Source: Udeniomyces pyricola (Eukaryota; Basidiomycota; Tremellomycetes; Cystofilobasidiales; Mrakiaceae). From it: 64,000 nucleotides of DNA. The notes below the pieces were generated by a model, which was not told the DNA's origin, searched no databases, and worked only from the letters and a program-made list of their open reading frames with translations. Shown one piece after another: positions 1 to 12,219 of the stretch (its first letter is position 1; every line of letters begins with the position of its first letter). The position numbers and the translations under genes were made by a program. The stretch is from the NCBI GenBank assembly GCA_039545295.1, contig BCIK01000009.1:643859-707858 (forward strand). The letters are read 5' to 3'.

Positions 1-126
1 GAAGAGGAAGAGGAAGAGGAAGAGGAAGAGGAAGAGGAAGAGGAAGAGGAAGAGGAAGAGGAAGAGGAAGAGGAAGAGGAAGAGGAAGAGGAAGAAGGGA
101 AGAAGGGAAGAAGGGAAGAAGGGAAG
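1..126. repeat. GAAGAG hexamer microsatellite
   Basis: The window opens with about sixteen copies of a purine-only hexamer (GAAGAG), followed by several GAAGAAGGG-like units to about position 126. The run is cut by the window edge, so its full length is unknown. It is all-purine on the plus strand. Confidence 0.95.
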
Positions 127-3100
127 TGGGTAAGAGTCAGCACAAGTCAGCCCTCAGGACGCGACGTGAAAGTGACATTGGTCGTGACGCGAGACGACGC
201 AAGATGACGCGAGACGAGAGCAGAGAGAGATAGTACAAAGGACTCACCATCCCGCCCAGAAGGTAAGGTTGGGGAAAGGACGCAGTCGAGGGCGCGGTAG
301 GTTGAGAGAAGACTTGAGAAGCGGACATGGTATGTTGATTGGAAATTGTTTTGGTAAGGTGTGAAAGGTGGGTTGATGAGTGTGAGTATGGGGGTATGAG
401 AGTGTGAATATGGAGGATGAAGAGTAGATGTGGCAGTAGATGGAAGTGTGTGTGTGTGTGTGTGGATGAGTATGAGTTGAGTGGTAGTGGGGGTATGAGT
501 GTGAATGTGAGTGGTGATGGAAGTAGTAGTGGGAGTATTTATGGAAGTGGTAGTGGTGGTATGAAGACAGAAAGTAAAAGGCAGAACCCCCCCGGTTTTA
601 TCGCCCGCCAAAACACAAAGGCAAGAATGCCCCTCGTCCTCCCCCTCCCCCTCCCCTCTTCGCTCTCCCGACCGAAACTCGGGTGACGTGGCATAGTTTC
701 CCACCCTTCGAGCGTCGATAGCTCCCCTCTCAGATACCCCCGCGCGTCGGCAGTCGTACGTGCCGGCACTACCTGCCATGCCCGTCCGAGCTGTGTGCGC
801 CGATGCGTTATCAACCGAGGTCTAGGTGGTCAAACCGGCCAAAAAGCTTATCAATCTGTCGGTCTGTCGGTCTGGAGAGGAGGAGTGAGAGGGGTCTCTG
901 AGCTGTTGCAATCTCGACTGGAGCCTCAGAGCGAGCAAGGCAGAAGGGAAGAGAGAGGGGGGGGGGGGTGTGCAGTCCATCGCACTCATCAACAACCCTC
1001 TTTGCCTCTCGACTTCCACCACTGATGCCGTTTTCTGTCCTGTCATCCCATCTCTCGTCCCTCGCCTCGCCTCCCTCACCTCCTTCCCCTCACCATTTCA
1101 CTCTCAGTCGCAGCATCGGTCACTGTGTCCAATCAGTCAGTCCGTCAGTCAGTCATCTAGCCAGTCTGTTGGCTCAACTCGAGCATGGCAACGTCAGCTC
1201 ACGTCAGAGCCAGGTGAGCCAGGCAAGTCAGGTATGCCACCGATGTCAGTCGCCAGTCTGTCGTTAGTCTGTTCCCGGTCTGTCTCCGGCCCGTTCTGCA
1301 CATGACGCGTCTCTAACCCGGTAATCACGCGTCGACTCGAGTATGTAAGCGTCATCAGATGAGCAGGCGAGCGAGGCCGTCGACACTCGACGTCGGTGAT
1401 CGCAAAGAGGATAGTAGACAGCATTACGAACATGATTGCGACCAAGACCAGAGCCTACATCCGCGACAATCTGTGTCGACCTGTGAGCACGAGCAAGCGA
1501 GAGCGCCGGGGCGAGTCGGTCCGATGTCTGGCTGCGGGCAAATCAAGAGAACATATGTACATGTGAACAAATGAACACGTGAACACGTAAGGAAGTGAAC
1601 AAAACGTCAGCAGGTCAGTCAGAAAGGCATAGAAAATGCAGGGGAAGAGGAAGAAAAAGAAGAAAGCAAGAAAGCAAGAAAGGCACACAAAAAAAAAAAT
1701 GATTGACGCATATCAGCACAACACACGAGCCAGGCTCACTGCAATCGCGACAGAGCCGTTCCATCTCGTTCCATTCCGTTCCAGTTCATTCCAGTTCCAA
1801 TTTATTCTCCCTATCTCCCCTTCTCTGTCCCTATCGCTTTCCCTCTAATTCCTTTCGCTCTTTCTTCCTTCCATCCTTCCATCCTGCCTTTCTACTTTGT
1901 TTCCTTTCTTTGTTTCTGGCCTGATGACTCACCGCGCAGCTCATCCATCTATCCGTCCGTCCGTCCACCGGTCCACCGGTTCATCCGACGATCTATGTGT
2001 GTGTGTGTATACGTGTGTGTATGCGTGTGTGTGTGTGCACATCCCCGATTCCAGCACCCGTTCATCCGGGACCTCCCCCCTTTATCGTGGCTGTTGTTAT
2101 CGTTGTCGTTGTCGTTGTATATTTCGGGTCGATCTCTGGTCAATCTCTGGTCAATCTCGGAGAAGAGATAAAACTAGTATGCCAGCGTGCCGAGGACCAG
2201 ATAAGCTCGTCCGATAGAGATCAAAATCAGAAGAAAAAAAAAACGCCGATAATGAGCCGTCGAGAGAGGGAGGATCGATATCCGTCGTCGTGGTTGGCAG
2301 AGTCGTCTGCCGTATGTGTCGTCGTCTTCGTCTTCGTCATGGTCGCTGCAAGAAGCATCAGATAGATGAGAGAATAGAGAAGGAAGGATCGACGAGGTGA
2401 TGAGGTGGCTGAGCCCAGGACGTAGCTGGTCACTAACCGCCCAGAGAGTCGTCACTCTCTTTGCCCTGCATAACTACTACTACACGGAAAGAATCCGTCT
2501 CCACATCCCTTGTGGTTGCTAGCCAGAGACAGAGAGAGGTAGATAGAAAGGTAGGTAGGTGGGTAGGTAGATAAGTCGACTAGGCTGCTATACCGAGCGT
2601 AAGCTACTGTATGGATATTGTATGTGTGAGGTTGGATCTACGTCGTCGTCAAGTCATGCTTGGAATCGCCAATACTCGTCATCAATGATGGTCGAGGATG
2701 ATGTAATGGCGGATGAACGGCCGACACAACACCGCGTGGTTGTCAAGAGCCAGTAAAGCCAAGAGAGAATTCATGTCTGACCAACGACAGACGGATGGGA
2801 GGCGTTTTAACAGGAAGGTCGTGCGCGATCGATGTATCACGTGCTGAGAGTAGCAGGGCGGATGACCACTTGCTAAAAGCGTCAGACAAGCAAGAAATAA
2901 CCTAGTAAGCACGACAAGAAGAAGAAGGAGAACGAGAGAGCTGGTTTTGTTTGATACGGGTAGGATGGTATGGGATCTATGTCGACTGTATGCGGAATGG
3001 AGCGTGCAGCAGCGTGAATGAGGAGAAGAAGATCAAGAAAGCGAATGTCGGAACGAAACCGCCGAAAGCCGTGGATGGTTTTGATATACCGCCTTAGCGC

Positions 3101-3705
3101 AAGTGACAAGCAAGATCAAAGTACAAGGTATAGGGTATGGTGTGGTAATTTGTTGGGAGGTGGCTTGGCTATCGAGATGAGGAAGGAAAGGAAAGGACGG
3201 GAAACGGTCGGTTGGGATGGTGGGCGTAAGAGTGCGTACGCGCTGAGACAGTTGAAACGCCGATACGATGAGAAAGAGAGCTTCAGCGCTTCAGCTGGCG
3301 ACGGCCGACGAGGTGGCGCTTGCGTGCGTGCGTGCGTGGCGCGCCGCGCTGGGGCATTCTCCTCATCCATATATATATATATACATGAACGATATACAAC
3401 TTCATATATGTTACTATGCGCGTCACCGTCATGATCAAGGTCGTATTTTCGTATCATACAACCTGATCGATCTTGAGCCTGTCCAGAACATATATACAGC
3501 GCCGTATCAGATGTTTGGATAGCATATCGCATGCGCGCATCCGATCTGTCTAAGGATCCCTTTCTAACTCGTCAATCAGCCTAGCTTCCCATCTATCACT
3601 TCACCCCGTTCCATCTCTTCCACAAAAGAATCAAGAATTTTTATTTTTTATTTTTTATTTTTAAAAAAAAAATGACAAAAGAATAGAAAAGAGTACGAAT
3701 CGGTT
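127..3705. other. 3.6 kb with no supported gene; simple repeats
   Basis: No reading frame here looks like a conserved protein; the open frames are short, low in complexity, or mirror each other on both strands. The stretch holds simple repeats: a GT run near 448–463, TCAG/GTCAGTC-like repeats near 1130–1160, a degenerate GT/AC run near 1995–2040, an AT run near 3366–3383, and T-rich TTTTTATT repeats near 3640–3670. The right end is the 3' flank of the minus-strand SAC3-like gene. The rest may be intergenic DNA or the promoter of a gene beyond the left edge. Confidence 0.6.
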
Positions 3706-5896
3706 TCATAACAATCTCACTTGTCCTTTCCCAATGACCTCCCATCTCCCACCTCCATTCACTTCCCACCCATTCTCTCCCAACCACGTCTCCACCTCTT
3801 TCCTCGCTCCACTTAAGCCTCCCTCTTCTTCTCGCTCGGAGAAGCCAAGGCAGTGAACGAGAAAGTCGAGATCGGCTTGAGTCCCAAAGGACCGATATGC
3901 AGATCCAAGGGATCTCGTCGCCGACCTCCGAAGAGTCAAAAGCGAAGGGGTTAAAAGGGAAACGAGAAGCGTCGGTAAAAGACTAAAGGCCAGTGGAGGA
4001 GTTGAGGCGGGTTTAGATGGGGGTTCACGCGGGTAGACGAATATGTCCGATGACGACGACGAGGAAGAAGAAGAAGAAGTCGACGAAGGAGATGGAGAAG
4101 AAGGTCTGGCTTGAGATTCGACACGTCGAATTTCGTCGATCTCGTCGGAGACGACGTGTCTTGACGACGACGACGACGACTCAGGGAGTGGTTTTTGGGG
4201 GGAGTGAACGGAAGAGAGAGAGGGTTCCAAGTTGAATAGAGATGAGAGCCAAGGTGAAGAGGAAGTCGATGAGGGTGAAAAGGTACAGCAAGAACGGTAG
4301 AGGTTCAAGATCGAGAACCAATCTTGAGTAATCCAAGCGCGGAAAAAACGGGTGTGAAGAAGAGGTGGTGGTGGTCCTGAGGGTGAAGCGATCGATGACG
4401 ATGTAGATGGTTGAGTATGTGAAGTGGATGGTGACATGGATGCTGGTGCTAATGATGACGGTGATGATGAGGGTCTGGCTGATATCCTCAGCAGAGCTGC
4501 GCTTTTCTTATCATGATGGTCGGTCCGACTTGAGACTGCTTCCTCGCGACGCTCATCTCCAAGCCACCTCCCCGGAATCCTTTCGAGTAGAGCCAAATAT
4601 GACCTCGCTGACCCATGATATGTCAATTGATACAGGAGCGCCAAGGTAGTAAACGCTGTCCTCCGAGCCGTCGAGGGAGCTGGAAGGAGTTGTGACGGTG
4701 AGGAGAGAGGCGGAGAGGGTAAGGGGAGGATCAGGGGAGGGGGAATCGGCTGACGAGCTGAAGAAGGAGACGAATGATGATTCTGCAGCTGCTGTCGCCG
4801 AGAGGGTGGAACGTACTTTCCTCTACGCCCTTCTTCAGAAGGAGGCGAGGAGACTGATGGGATCGTCGGTGAAGTCGAAATCTCGCCTACTCCGTCGTTT
4901 CTTCCAGCAGACGTAGACGGACGAGGGCTATGGTTGATACCCCTAGTACATCCAACAGCAGGATCCGGGGCGTTTTCATGGGCGAGATAGAGGGTGGGAA
5001 CGAGTTGGGTGAGTGTCGAGGTTATGTGAGCGTGGTTGGCAGTTTGGATCGCAAGCGTAGCGGAAAGTTCGTAGACTGAGCCCGAGAGAAAAGCAAAAGG
5101 AGGTGGGTGAAAGGTCAAGTGGTGATGAGCAGAGACTCAGAGCGAGAAGAGTGTCTCGTGTCCCAAGGATGATTTGACGACAATTGTGGTGGGAAGAGAA
5201 GAAAGACGACCGATTAGAGAAGCCGACATACCTTGGATCGCGGTCGCGTCGACTCGGTTGGTAGCGAGTATACCCTCTCTCAGTTTACCTGATCATCTCC
5301 ACCACATCGAGAACGACCATCATACCAGCCCAAAGACAATGCAAACGACAAACCAAGATGGGAATTTAGCGTCTCGCTCGAGAGCAAAGGAAACGAGACG
5401 AGGAAACGAAACATGGCTTCCTTACGGAGTAAGAGAAGGATGTCGGTCAGGACGAACCAGATCTCCTTCTCGGCCTTGTTGTCGGTGCTCATAGAGAGAG
5501 GTCGACATTGTTCGAGAAGATTTGGGTGACTGAGACGGATTGCATCGAGCTAACGACCAGGGTGAGTCGTGAGATGAAAAGAAAGGCCAAGGTCGGATGA
5601 TGCCGAAAGGGTTTTTTGAAAACGGGCAACGTAAGGGGGGAAAAGAGGGATGAACGGTGTCAGAGCTTTTTGGATAGACGACGGACATTTTACTGAGTAG
5701 GGACTGATGACACGAGCTGATGAATCCGAGTTGCTTGGTTGATACAACATCGAACGGGACGACGGACCTTTGCGAGGATATGGGCGAGGAAGGCGTCCTG
5801 GGTTTGGGGCGAGAGCAAGGTGCCGTCGTTGGAGGAATGGCTCCCGCGCGAAAGGGAAGAAAGTGTATCGAAAGCACGTGATGGGAGTGGTGGCAT
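3706..5896 (-). CDS. Probable SAC3/GANP (THP3/SAC3D1-like) family protein
   Basis: I join several exons on the minus strand. The chosen start is ATG at 5896 (MPPLPSRAFDTLSSL), followed by a donor GTCCGT near 5765. A later exon beginning after TAG near 5560 reads LDAIRLSHPNLLEQC and then EIWFVLTDILLLL. It splices in frame to RKLREGILATNRVDATAIQ, then to VYELSATLAIQ and LTQLVPTLYLAHE. The last exon runs to 3706 and contains a helical segment (LALLYQLTYHGSARSYLALL), FFRAWITQDWFSILNLY, and a C-terminus with LDFLVHCLGFSEREE. The order of a VYE helix, a 'qL..LY' helix, an FFR..W helix and a final 'DFL...LGF' winged-helix-like end resembles SAC3/GANP/Rpn12-type proteins, which act in mRNA export or splicing complexes. 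Long Ser-rich inserts interrupt it. The family call is by pattern only; the first exons are the least certain part. Confidence 0.5.
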
Positions 5897-6539
5897 GAGG
5901 ACAGCTGATATGTATATGTGTGTGTGTTGAGCTGCATGCAGTGAATGAAAGAGACAAGGAAGAATGGACCCGCAGAGGCCAAAGATCCTGAGATGGGCGT
6001 TGAACGTTAAACGTTGAAGGCGAGAGCGCGCACTGCGGGCAATCCAAATCGCAAGTTTACAGTAACCAATAAAGAATAAATAAAAAATGACATCACATCG
6101 TCCCTTTCGCTCCGATATTCATTCTGTTTACGTGTTCAACCGATGTACGTGTCGAGAAAAGGAAAAAGAGTCATGTTCATAGAGTAATCGTAATCGGCAG
6201 CGATCGGATGATCGCACCATACTATGCAGATGTTAATCATGATGTAGATACGATAAAGGAGCCTGCATGCCGGCATGGGACCAACGGGCTAAACAGAAGA
6301 ACCAGAAAGAGAAAGGAAGAAGAAGGAAAGACGAGAAAGAGGGTTGAAGGGAAGAAGAATCGGAAAAAAAAAAGAAAGAACGAGGGGTGGGACCATCGAC
6401 GTTGAGGGAATAGAAGAACGAGAGAAGCAAGAAAGAGCCTCGCACGGAAGGGGGGGAAACAAAGGAAGCACACGCAGACAAGAAGTGGAACAGTAGAAGG
6501 AAGAGGGGGAGGAGAAAAAAAGGAGGAAATAATCCTTTA
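5897..6539. other. Intergenic: upstream of SAC3-like gene, downstream of PIN4-like gene
   Basis: This 643-bp stretch lies between the ATG of the SAC3-like gene (5896) and the stop of the PIN4-like gene (6540); both are on the minus strand. It is purine-rich on the plus strand near 6290–6540. I see no gene or RNA in it. Confidence 0.6.
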
Positions 6540-9500
6540 TCAAACTTCCAAAGCCTCCAACGAAGTGGCAAAGGCCTCATCATCATCATCATCATCATCG
6601 TGAACATCATCCTCATTCTCATTGGCCTTCATCGTCGTCGTCGTCTTTGTCGTCGTCATGTTGGCATTCGGTTCCTCTTGTTGTTGTTGTTGTTGTTGTT
6701 GTGGTTGATGCTGGTTATGCTGATGGTGGTATAGTTGTGTTTCTCCTGCGTTCCCAGTCGAGGCGTTTGGAATCGTCGTCTTGGTCGTCGTAGCAGCCGA
6801 TCCAGGTTTCGCCACGACAACAAACCTCCTTGCTCCAGTCAAACTTCCCCCGCCTTGACCGTTCCCGTTGCGAGTCGAACTGTGGCCGTCGGTTCCAGGG
6901 GGCGCCCGGGGTTGGTGACGAAGATGGGTCTGAAGTAGCATTGGGGACGGGATCGGAGAGGTCGTCATCATCGTCGTCGTCGCGGTCGTTGGGGGATGGG
7001 TCTGTTGCTGGTCATCGATGTTGTTATTGCTGTTGTTCGTTAGAGGGTAAGTCGAGAGGGAAGGAGGGGAGGTTGATCTGAGGGATGACGTCGGAGGGAT
7101 AGGATGAGCCAGCGATGGTGAGAACGTGCTCGTAGTCGTCGTCGATGATGGGGTTGAAGTCGAAGAGTGGTTCATATTGGGAATGTTGTTCGTAAGAGAC
7201 GAAGGTGAAATGGTCGTCGTCGATCCATGAGGTGGTGGTGATGGTTGTTGATGAGTCGTTGGCTGACCCAAAAGGTCTCCGAACAACCCTTGCTGTTGCT
7301 GGATCGAATGGCCTTGTTGGGCCCCACCGCCATGCAAAGGTCCATTCCCTCCACCCATCATCAATGGGCCACCCGTCTGACTCCTCCTCGCACCTCCTCC
7401 ACTCATACCTGCACTACCTCCACCTCCAGCTGAGACCGTATGGTATCCATCCCTCAAGTTCCCATTTGATCGCTGCGGCACTATCGCCCGGCTCGGATCC
7501 CTCGAGACCGCAGGCCCATGAAGGTGTGACAAGTCGGGCATCGACGATTTGTTACGGAGCGAAGGTGAGGAGGCGTAGAGATTGGTCGGAGGAGGTTGAG
7601 GTTGGTGCTGTTGTTGGTGGTGTGGCTGAGGAGAAGACTGATGATGGTGGGGGTTCAAGTGCTGATATATAAAAAAAAAGCAGAAACAAAGGTTCAATCA
7701 AACTGCTTTCATCCCTTCCGAGGATCGCATAACAACGTCCACAAAAAAAGAGAGAGGAAACTAAAACTCACCCTCTCCCCTGAGCCTCCTCTACCACCTT
7801 CACTCCTCGTCACAACAGCATACCTTTCCTCCCCTTCTCCAACGCTATAATGATAGACGCCCAACTTTTGCGCGACCAGATGCACAACCCGTCGTTGAAG
7901 TGCTGTGAGCGTCCGGGAGAAGGCGAGTTCATCCCGCATGCGGTCTTCCTTGAAGACAAGGATACGGGAGTAGATGTCCAACGTTGTAGCATCGTTCAGA
8001 TCGAGCTCGGCTGGATCGAAAGGAAAAGGAGAAAAAGAAGAAGAAGAAGAAGAGAGAGAGAGGGAAAGAATCGTAAGGGTATAATTTAGTATCAACTTCG
8101 CACCAAGAAACGAGCGCTCAAGACACGAACCAGCCAACTGCTACAACGAAGAAAAGCGACTCACTGCTCTTCGCTTTTGAACTTCCGTTCCCTTCACCTG
8201 ACCCGGCTTCACTTCTCTCGTACGTCGTCGTCGAGAAGCTCGACCTCTCTCTCGATCCATGACCACCTCCGCCTGTACCCGTGGCGTTGACCTGAACGAT
8301 CGGAATCTGGCTTGCTGACGAACCTCCCGCAGCAGCAGGGGTATTGCTACCACCCGACAGAGTATCCTTCGAGTTATCGTTGCCACCGCCGAGGCCGAGA
8401 CCAAGGGAGATGGTTTGGATCCCAGGATAATCATCCCTATTGGAGCTGGCCCCATTACCTCCCATACCGACATGTTGCCCTCCTCCGGCCGCATGCTGCT
8501 GCTGCTGCTGCTGTTGATGATGATGGCGACCCAACAACGTGTTCCTTTCCGCTGCCGACGGCGGAGGAGGCAACTGGATCGACCTCATCCGACGCAACGC
8601 CTTTTCACGCTCGATGCGTTCCTTTTCGCCCGCCTGAAGCACTTTCTTGTACTCGACTCGAAGCTTTCGTCCACCAACGTCGTAGCTAGTCGATCGAAAA
8701 TTACCACAACAACCGCAGAAAAGTGAAAAAAAAGAAAAGGACCAGAACACGATGTGCGGAAGGGGATACAAAAAAAAGTGTCAGGATCAACACCCAACCC
8801 AGCGCGATCCAAGAGTGAATGACCTTAAGAAGACAGAAGGAAAGGGCGGGGGTTGGGAAGATACGAACCCATTCAATGCCGCAACGACGGCGTCCGCCTC
8901 CAGAGGCGAGCGGAAGTTGGCGAACGCCAGTCCTCGGAAAACGCCCTGGTCCATATGGTAGTTGAACGCATAAGGCAGCGGCGCACCGAGCGATTCCTAA
9001 GTATGCGTGACGAAAAATTCACGAGGAGATGGCATATGAACCAGGCGATGGCAGAAGGACACAAAGAATGGTTGGGAAAAAAGTAGAGAGGTTAGTGCAC
9101 TGCTGCTGCGATTTCGCGCGAAACTCCGCTTGTACAACGAGAAACAAAGAAGGATAGGTGCCGAAAAAAAAAGGAGATGGGGGAGGGGAAGAGGGGCGTA
9201 GTGCGCTTACGATGGTTCGCAGAAGATCTTCTTTTTGGAGGTTAAAGTTGATGTTTTTGATGACGATAGCGGTACTTTTTTTCCGTGCGATAGTGGAGCA
9301 AGAAGGAAAAATAAAAAAGGAGGGGGAAGAAATGTATATGAGCTTTTCCGGGCCAAACCATTTCAGGGAGAGGGGGAAAGGGGAGGGGGGGGGGGAGGGG
9401 GGGAAGGAGAAAGGCCAAATCCCAATCCAATCTCATCCCTTCATCTTCCTCCAACAACAGACAAGAGAGACATAGACCGAGATAAAAGGAGCCTTACGGG

Positions 9501-11142
9501 ATAACATCATCGTCCAACCCCCCACCGACACCTGGTCCCATGCTGAACGGTCCCGCTCCACCCACAACCAAACCCGAAACCCCACCCGTTCCACCTCCCA
9601 GCATCTGGCTTGATCCGCCCCAAGCAGCGGCTACCGCAGGGTTATTGTTGGTGTTGTTAGTACTGGCATGGTTGGCGGAGGCAGAGCCGTTGCCGAGTCC
9701 GCTAACGAAACCACCGGCGTAGCGTGGGGCGGTATGAGGTTGTTGGTGAGCATGGTGATGGTTGGCGAGGGTGGCGGCAGAGGGATTGCTACTGTTGGTA
9801 GAAGAGAGGAGAGAGGTAACGGGATTGAGAGGACCTGTAGAGATTGGGTAGGAGCCTCCATAGGGGTTGAACATGGTGTGTTCAAGAGGCGGGGAGATGG
9901 AGGTCGAGGAGAACTGAGAGGGAAGGGAATTCAGCGGAGGGGCTGGGTTACGATGATAAATAGACAGTGATAGGCGGAGGGAAGAAGGGGGGGGAGAGAG
10001 ATTCCATAACGCATGGAGGTACAGGTTGTTAGTTAGGTCGTTCACGGGTTCGAGTAGGAACGTAAGTTGTAGGATCAGGATCAAGCGAGGAAGCGGATGA
10101 GGGGCAAGATCTTTCCCATGCCTACTCTAAACAACAAAAGCAAAACTCACACGACGGCCTCTCTGGAACATAATGAGAATGCTGTTGCTGATCCTCGTAG
10201 GACGAGGACATCTGAGACTGTTGAGGTTCAAGCCATTGCTGTCGGAGGAGATCATGTTTGTACATAGGAAGGGCCAGGAGGCGTATAAGGAAGAGAATTA
10301 TGAGGTGACACGACACAAACACATGATTGTAAAGAGGAAAAGACAGAAGTCATGTCAGCCTCGATTCATTGATGGGGCGAGATGACAGAGGGCAATGGAA
10401 AGGAAACCTATATGAAGGAAACAAAAGGAAAAAGGGGAAACAGTTGCAAGATGTGGAAGAGCCTTTCGATTCGTCTCCTTCCATTGGACAATCAGGAGAC
10501 TCCTACGACTGCCAAGGCGTGAGCCAGGGTCGAGGTATAGGACAGCCGTAGGAGTTGCACAACCAAGCAAAAGAGAAAATAGCCGAGAGAGAAAAAGAAG
10601 TCGCGAGATGACGAGCTGATATCGTCTCTCGCCTCACTGTCGCGAAGACCCCCTTTTTCTCCTTCTTTTCTTCGTCGCACGTATCGAGTACAACGAACCA
10701 ATCCCAGACGAAGAAAACAAGGCCAAGAAGAAGGAAAAAAAAAACTCACGCTTGGCAAGCCTGCTCTGACGCCCCTTCCTTTGCTGAGGCTGATGGTGCC
10801 ACCACCACCACCACCTCCTCCTCCATTGACAGTCGCGGCCCAGCCGGCACCGGCAGAGTTGGTGGCTCGTTCAGCATTCGTCGCTGATGGAGGCGACGTT
10901 ACCAAGCTGGCATAGGCTGAGGCTGATCTCTGAGGGTGGGCATTGTAGCCATCGTTGGTGTTGACATAGGGACCTTGAGGGTACTGTTGCTGCTGCTGCT
11001 GCTGGTAATGATGCTGGAGATGCTGCTGCTGGGTAGGAGGATAGCTTTCCATCATGATATGTGACTGCTGAAGATGCTGTTGGTGTTGCTGTCCGTACGA
11101 ATCCGGATGCTGGTGGTGCTGTGATTGTTGATGATGATGCAT
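6540..11142 (-). CDS. PIN4: PIN4/Cip2-like RNA-binding protein (RRM + R3H)
   Basis: Exons on the minus strand splice in frame into an RRM followed by an R3H domain. The sequence DDDVIP at the end of one exon joins to TAIVIKNINFNLQKEDLL (RNP2) near 9240–9290. RNP1 is RGLAFANF near 8920, and the RRM ends with GRKLRVEYKKVLQ near 8660. The R3H region lies near 7800–8000 (LDIYSRILVFKEDRMRDEL, then RRVVHLVAQKLGVYHYSV). The N-terminal part is rich in His and Gln. The C-terminal 370 residues are low in complexity and end in an acidic run before the stop. This domain order is that of fungal PIN4/Cip1/Cip2 proteins, which bind RNA and act in stress or DNA-damage responses. The start at 11142 (MHHHQQSQ) is the first plausible ATG, but an upstream exon is possible. 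Q/H-rich exons at 10750–11142 and near 10151–10228 join in phase. Confidence 0.85.
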
Positions 11143-12219
11143 CTCGTGTCGGACGTGAGGCGGTGGCTCTTGCAGGGCGTGAAGGAGAAAGAGGTGATGG
11201 ATGGGGACAAGAAGTGAGGGGCGTCGATGGATGCTGTTGATAGAAAGAGGATGAACGAGCAAGCGAGAAACGCGAGGAGGAGATGGATAGCGGCCGATGA
11301 GATGAGTGAGCAGCAGGAATGGGCAAGGAGAGCGAGGAGGAGCAAGAACAAGATGAGAAGGGCAAAGACAGGGAGAGCCAGCGAGAGTGACCAGGAGCAG
11401 AGGAGAGAAGAGGTGGGAGCAGAAGCGACAAGTCGGAAAGAAAGTCGTTAATCGAGCGTGTTCTTCCAGTGTGCCAAGCAAACCAAAAGACGCACAAAGA
11501 TCAATCAAAGGTCGTGCCGTTATCCGGGAGAGTCGTCGAAAGGATAGCAGGTGGTGGCGGATCGATGGGAGGGCAGGGTCGTCGAGGGGAGAAGAGGTGG
11601 AAGGGCGTTGAAAGTGAGAGAAGGACGTCGCGGTCGTCGTTAAAGGGAGTAGGAGGAAGGGGATGGAGGTAGTAGAGAAAGAAAAGGAGAGAGGGAGAGA
11701 CAGAGACAGAGAATTGGGTGATATGCCGTGGTGAGGGATAGGTCAAGGGAGTCGAGAGCGTTGTCGTGAGGTCGTAGGTCGTATGTTGGGATGGCAAGGG
11801 GAAAGGTAGGGAGAGTCGTCGAGATGGGATCGATCAATGGAGATGGTCCGTAGGGGTCACGACAGGTTGCGAGGCCAGACAGGGCGAGATGTCTGAAAAG
11901 GAAGTTGTTTTATCGACAATCCACATCCATGCATATTTAGATATCATAATATATGTATATATATATATATATATATATTCACAAACGAACATCCGTCATG
12001 TTTGTTTTCCTTTCCATTGACCGCAAGTACATCACACAAACATCATATCAGATCCATCCGACCCCCCTCTCCTTCGACCCTTCCTGCAAATTCGATTCTT
12101 TCTCCTCTGAATCTTCCGCACGTCACGTTGCGAATTCATCGCTCTCCTGCCGTCTCGACGCACAACGAGCTAGAAATCCCAACCCCCTCGACCGATACTG
12201 GATTGAATGTCAATCAGAC
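11143..12219. other. Intergenic: 5' flank of PIN4-like gene and 3' flank of TRP5
   Basis: This stretch of about 1.1 kb separates two minus-strand genes. It is strongly purine-rich on the plus strand (11200–11800), so transcripts of the PIN4-like gene would have a pyrimidine-rich leader. An open frame on the minus strand continues upstream of the chosen PIN4 start to about 11508, so part of this may be 5' UTR or an extra coding exon. Confidence 0.55.
11949..11978. repeat. (TA)n microsatellite
   Basis: A nearly pure TA dinucleotide run lies about 270 bp past the TRP5 stop codon. Confidence 0.9.

Noticed and set aside
1..126. Telomeric repeat at the left edge
   Set aside because: The unit is GAAGAG/GAAGAAGGG, not a TTAGGG-type or other known fungal telomere repeat, and it is a common microsatellite type.
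147..779. A 210-codon minus-strand frame near the left end
   Set aside because: Most of it is Thr/His/Ser repeats produced by GT-rich simple sequence; there is no domain-like stretch and no splice partner.
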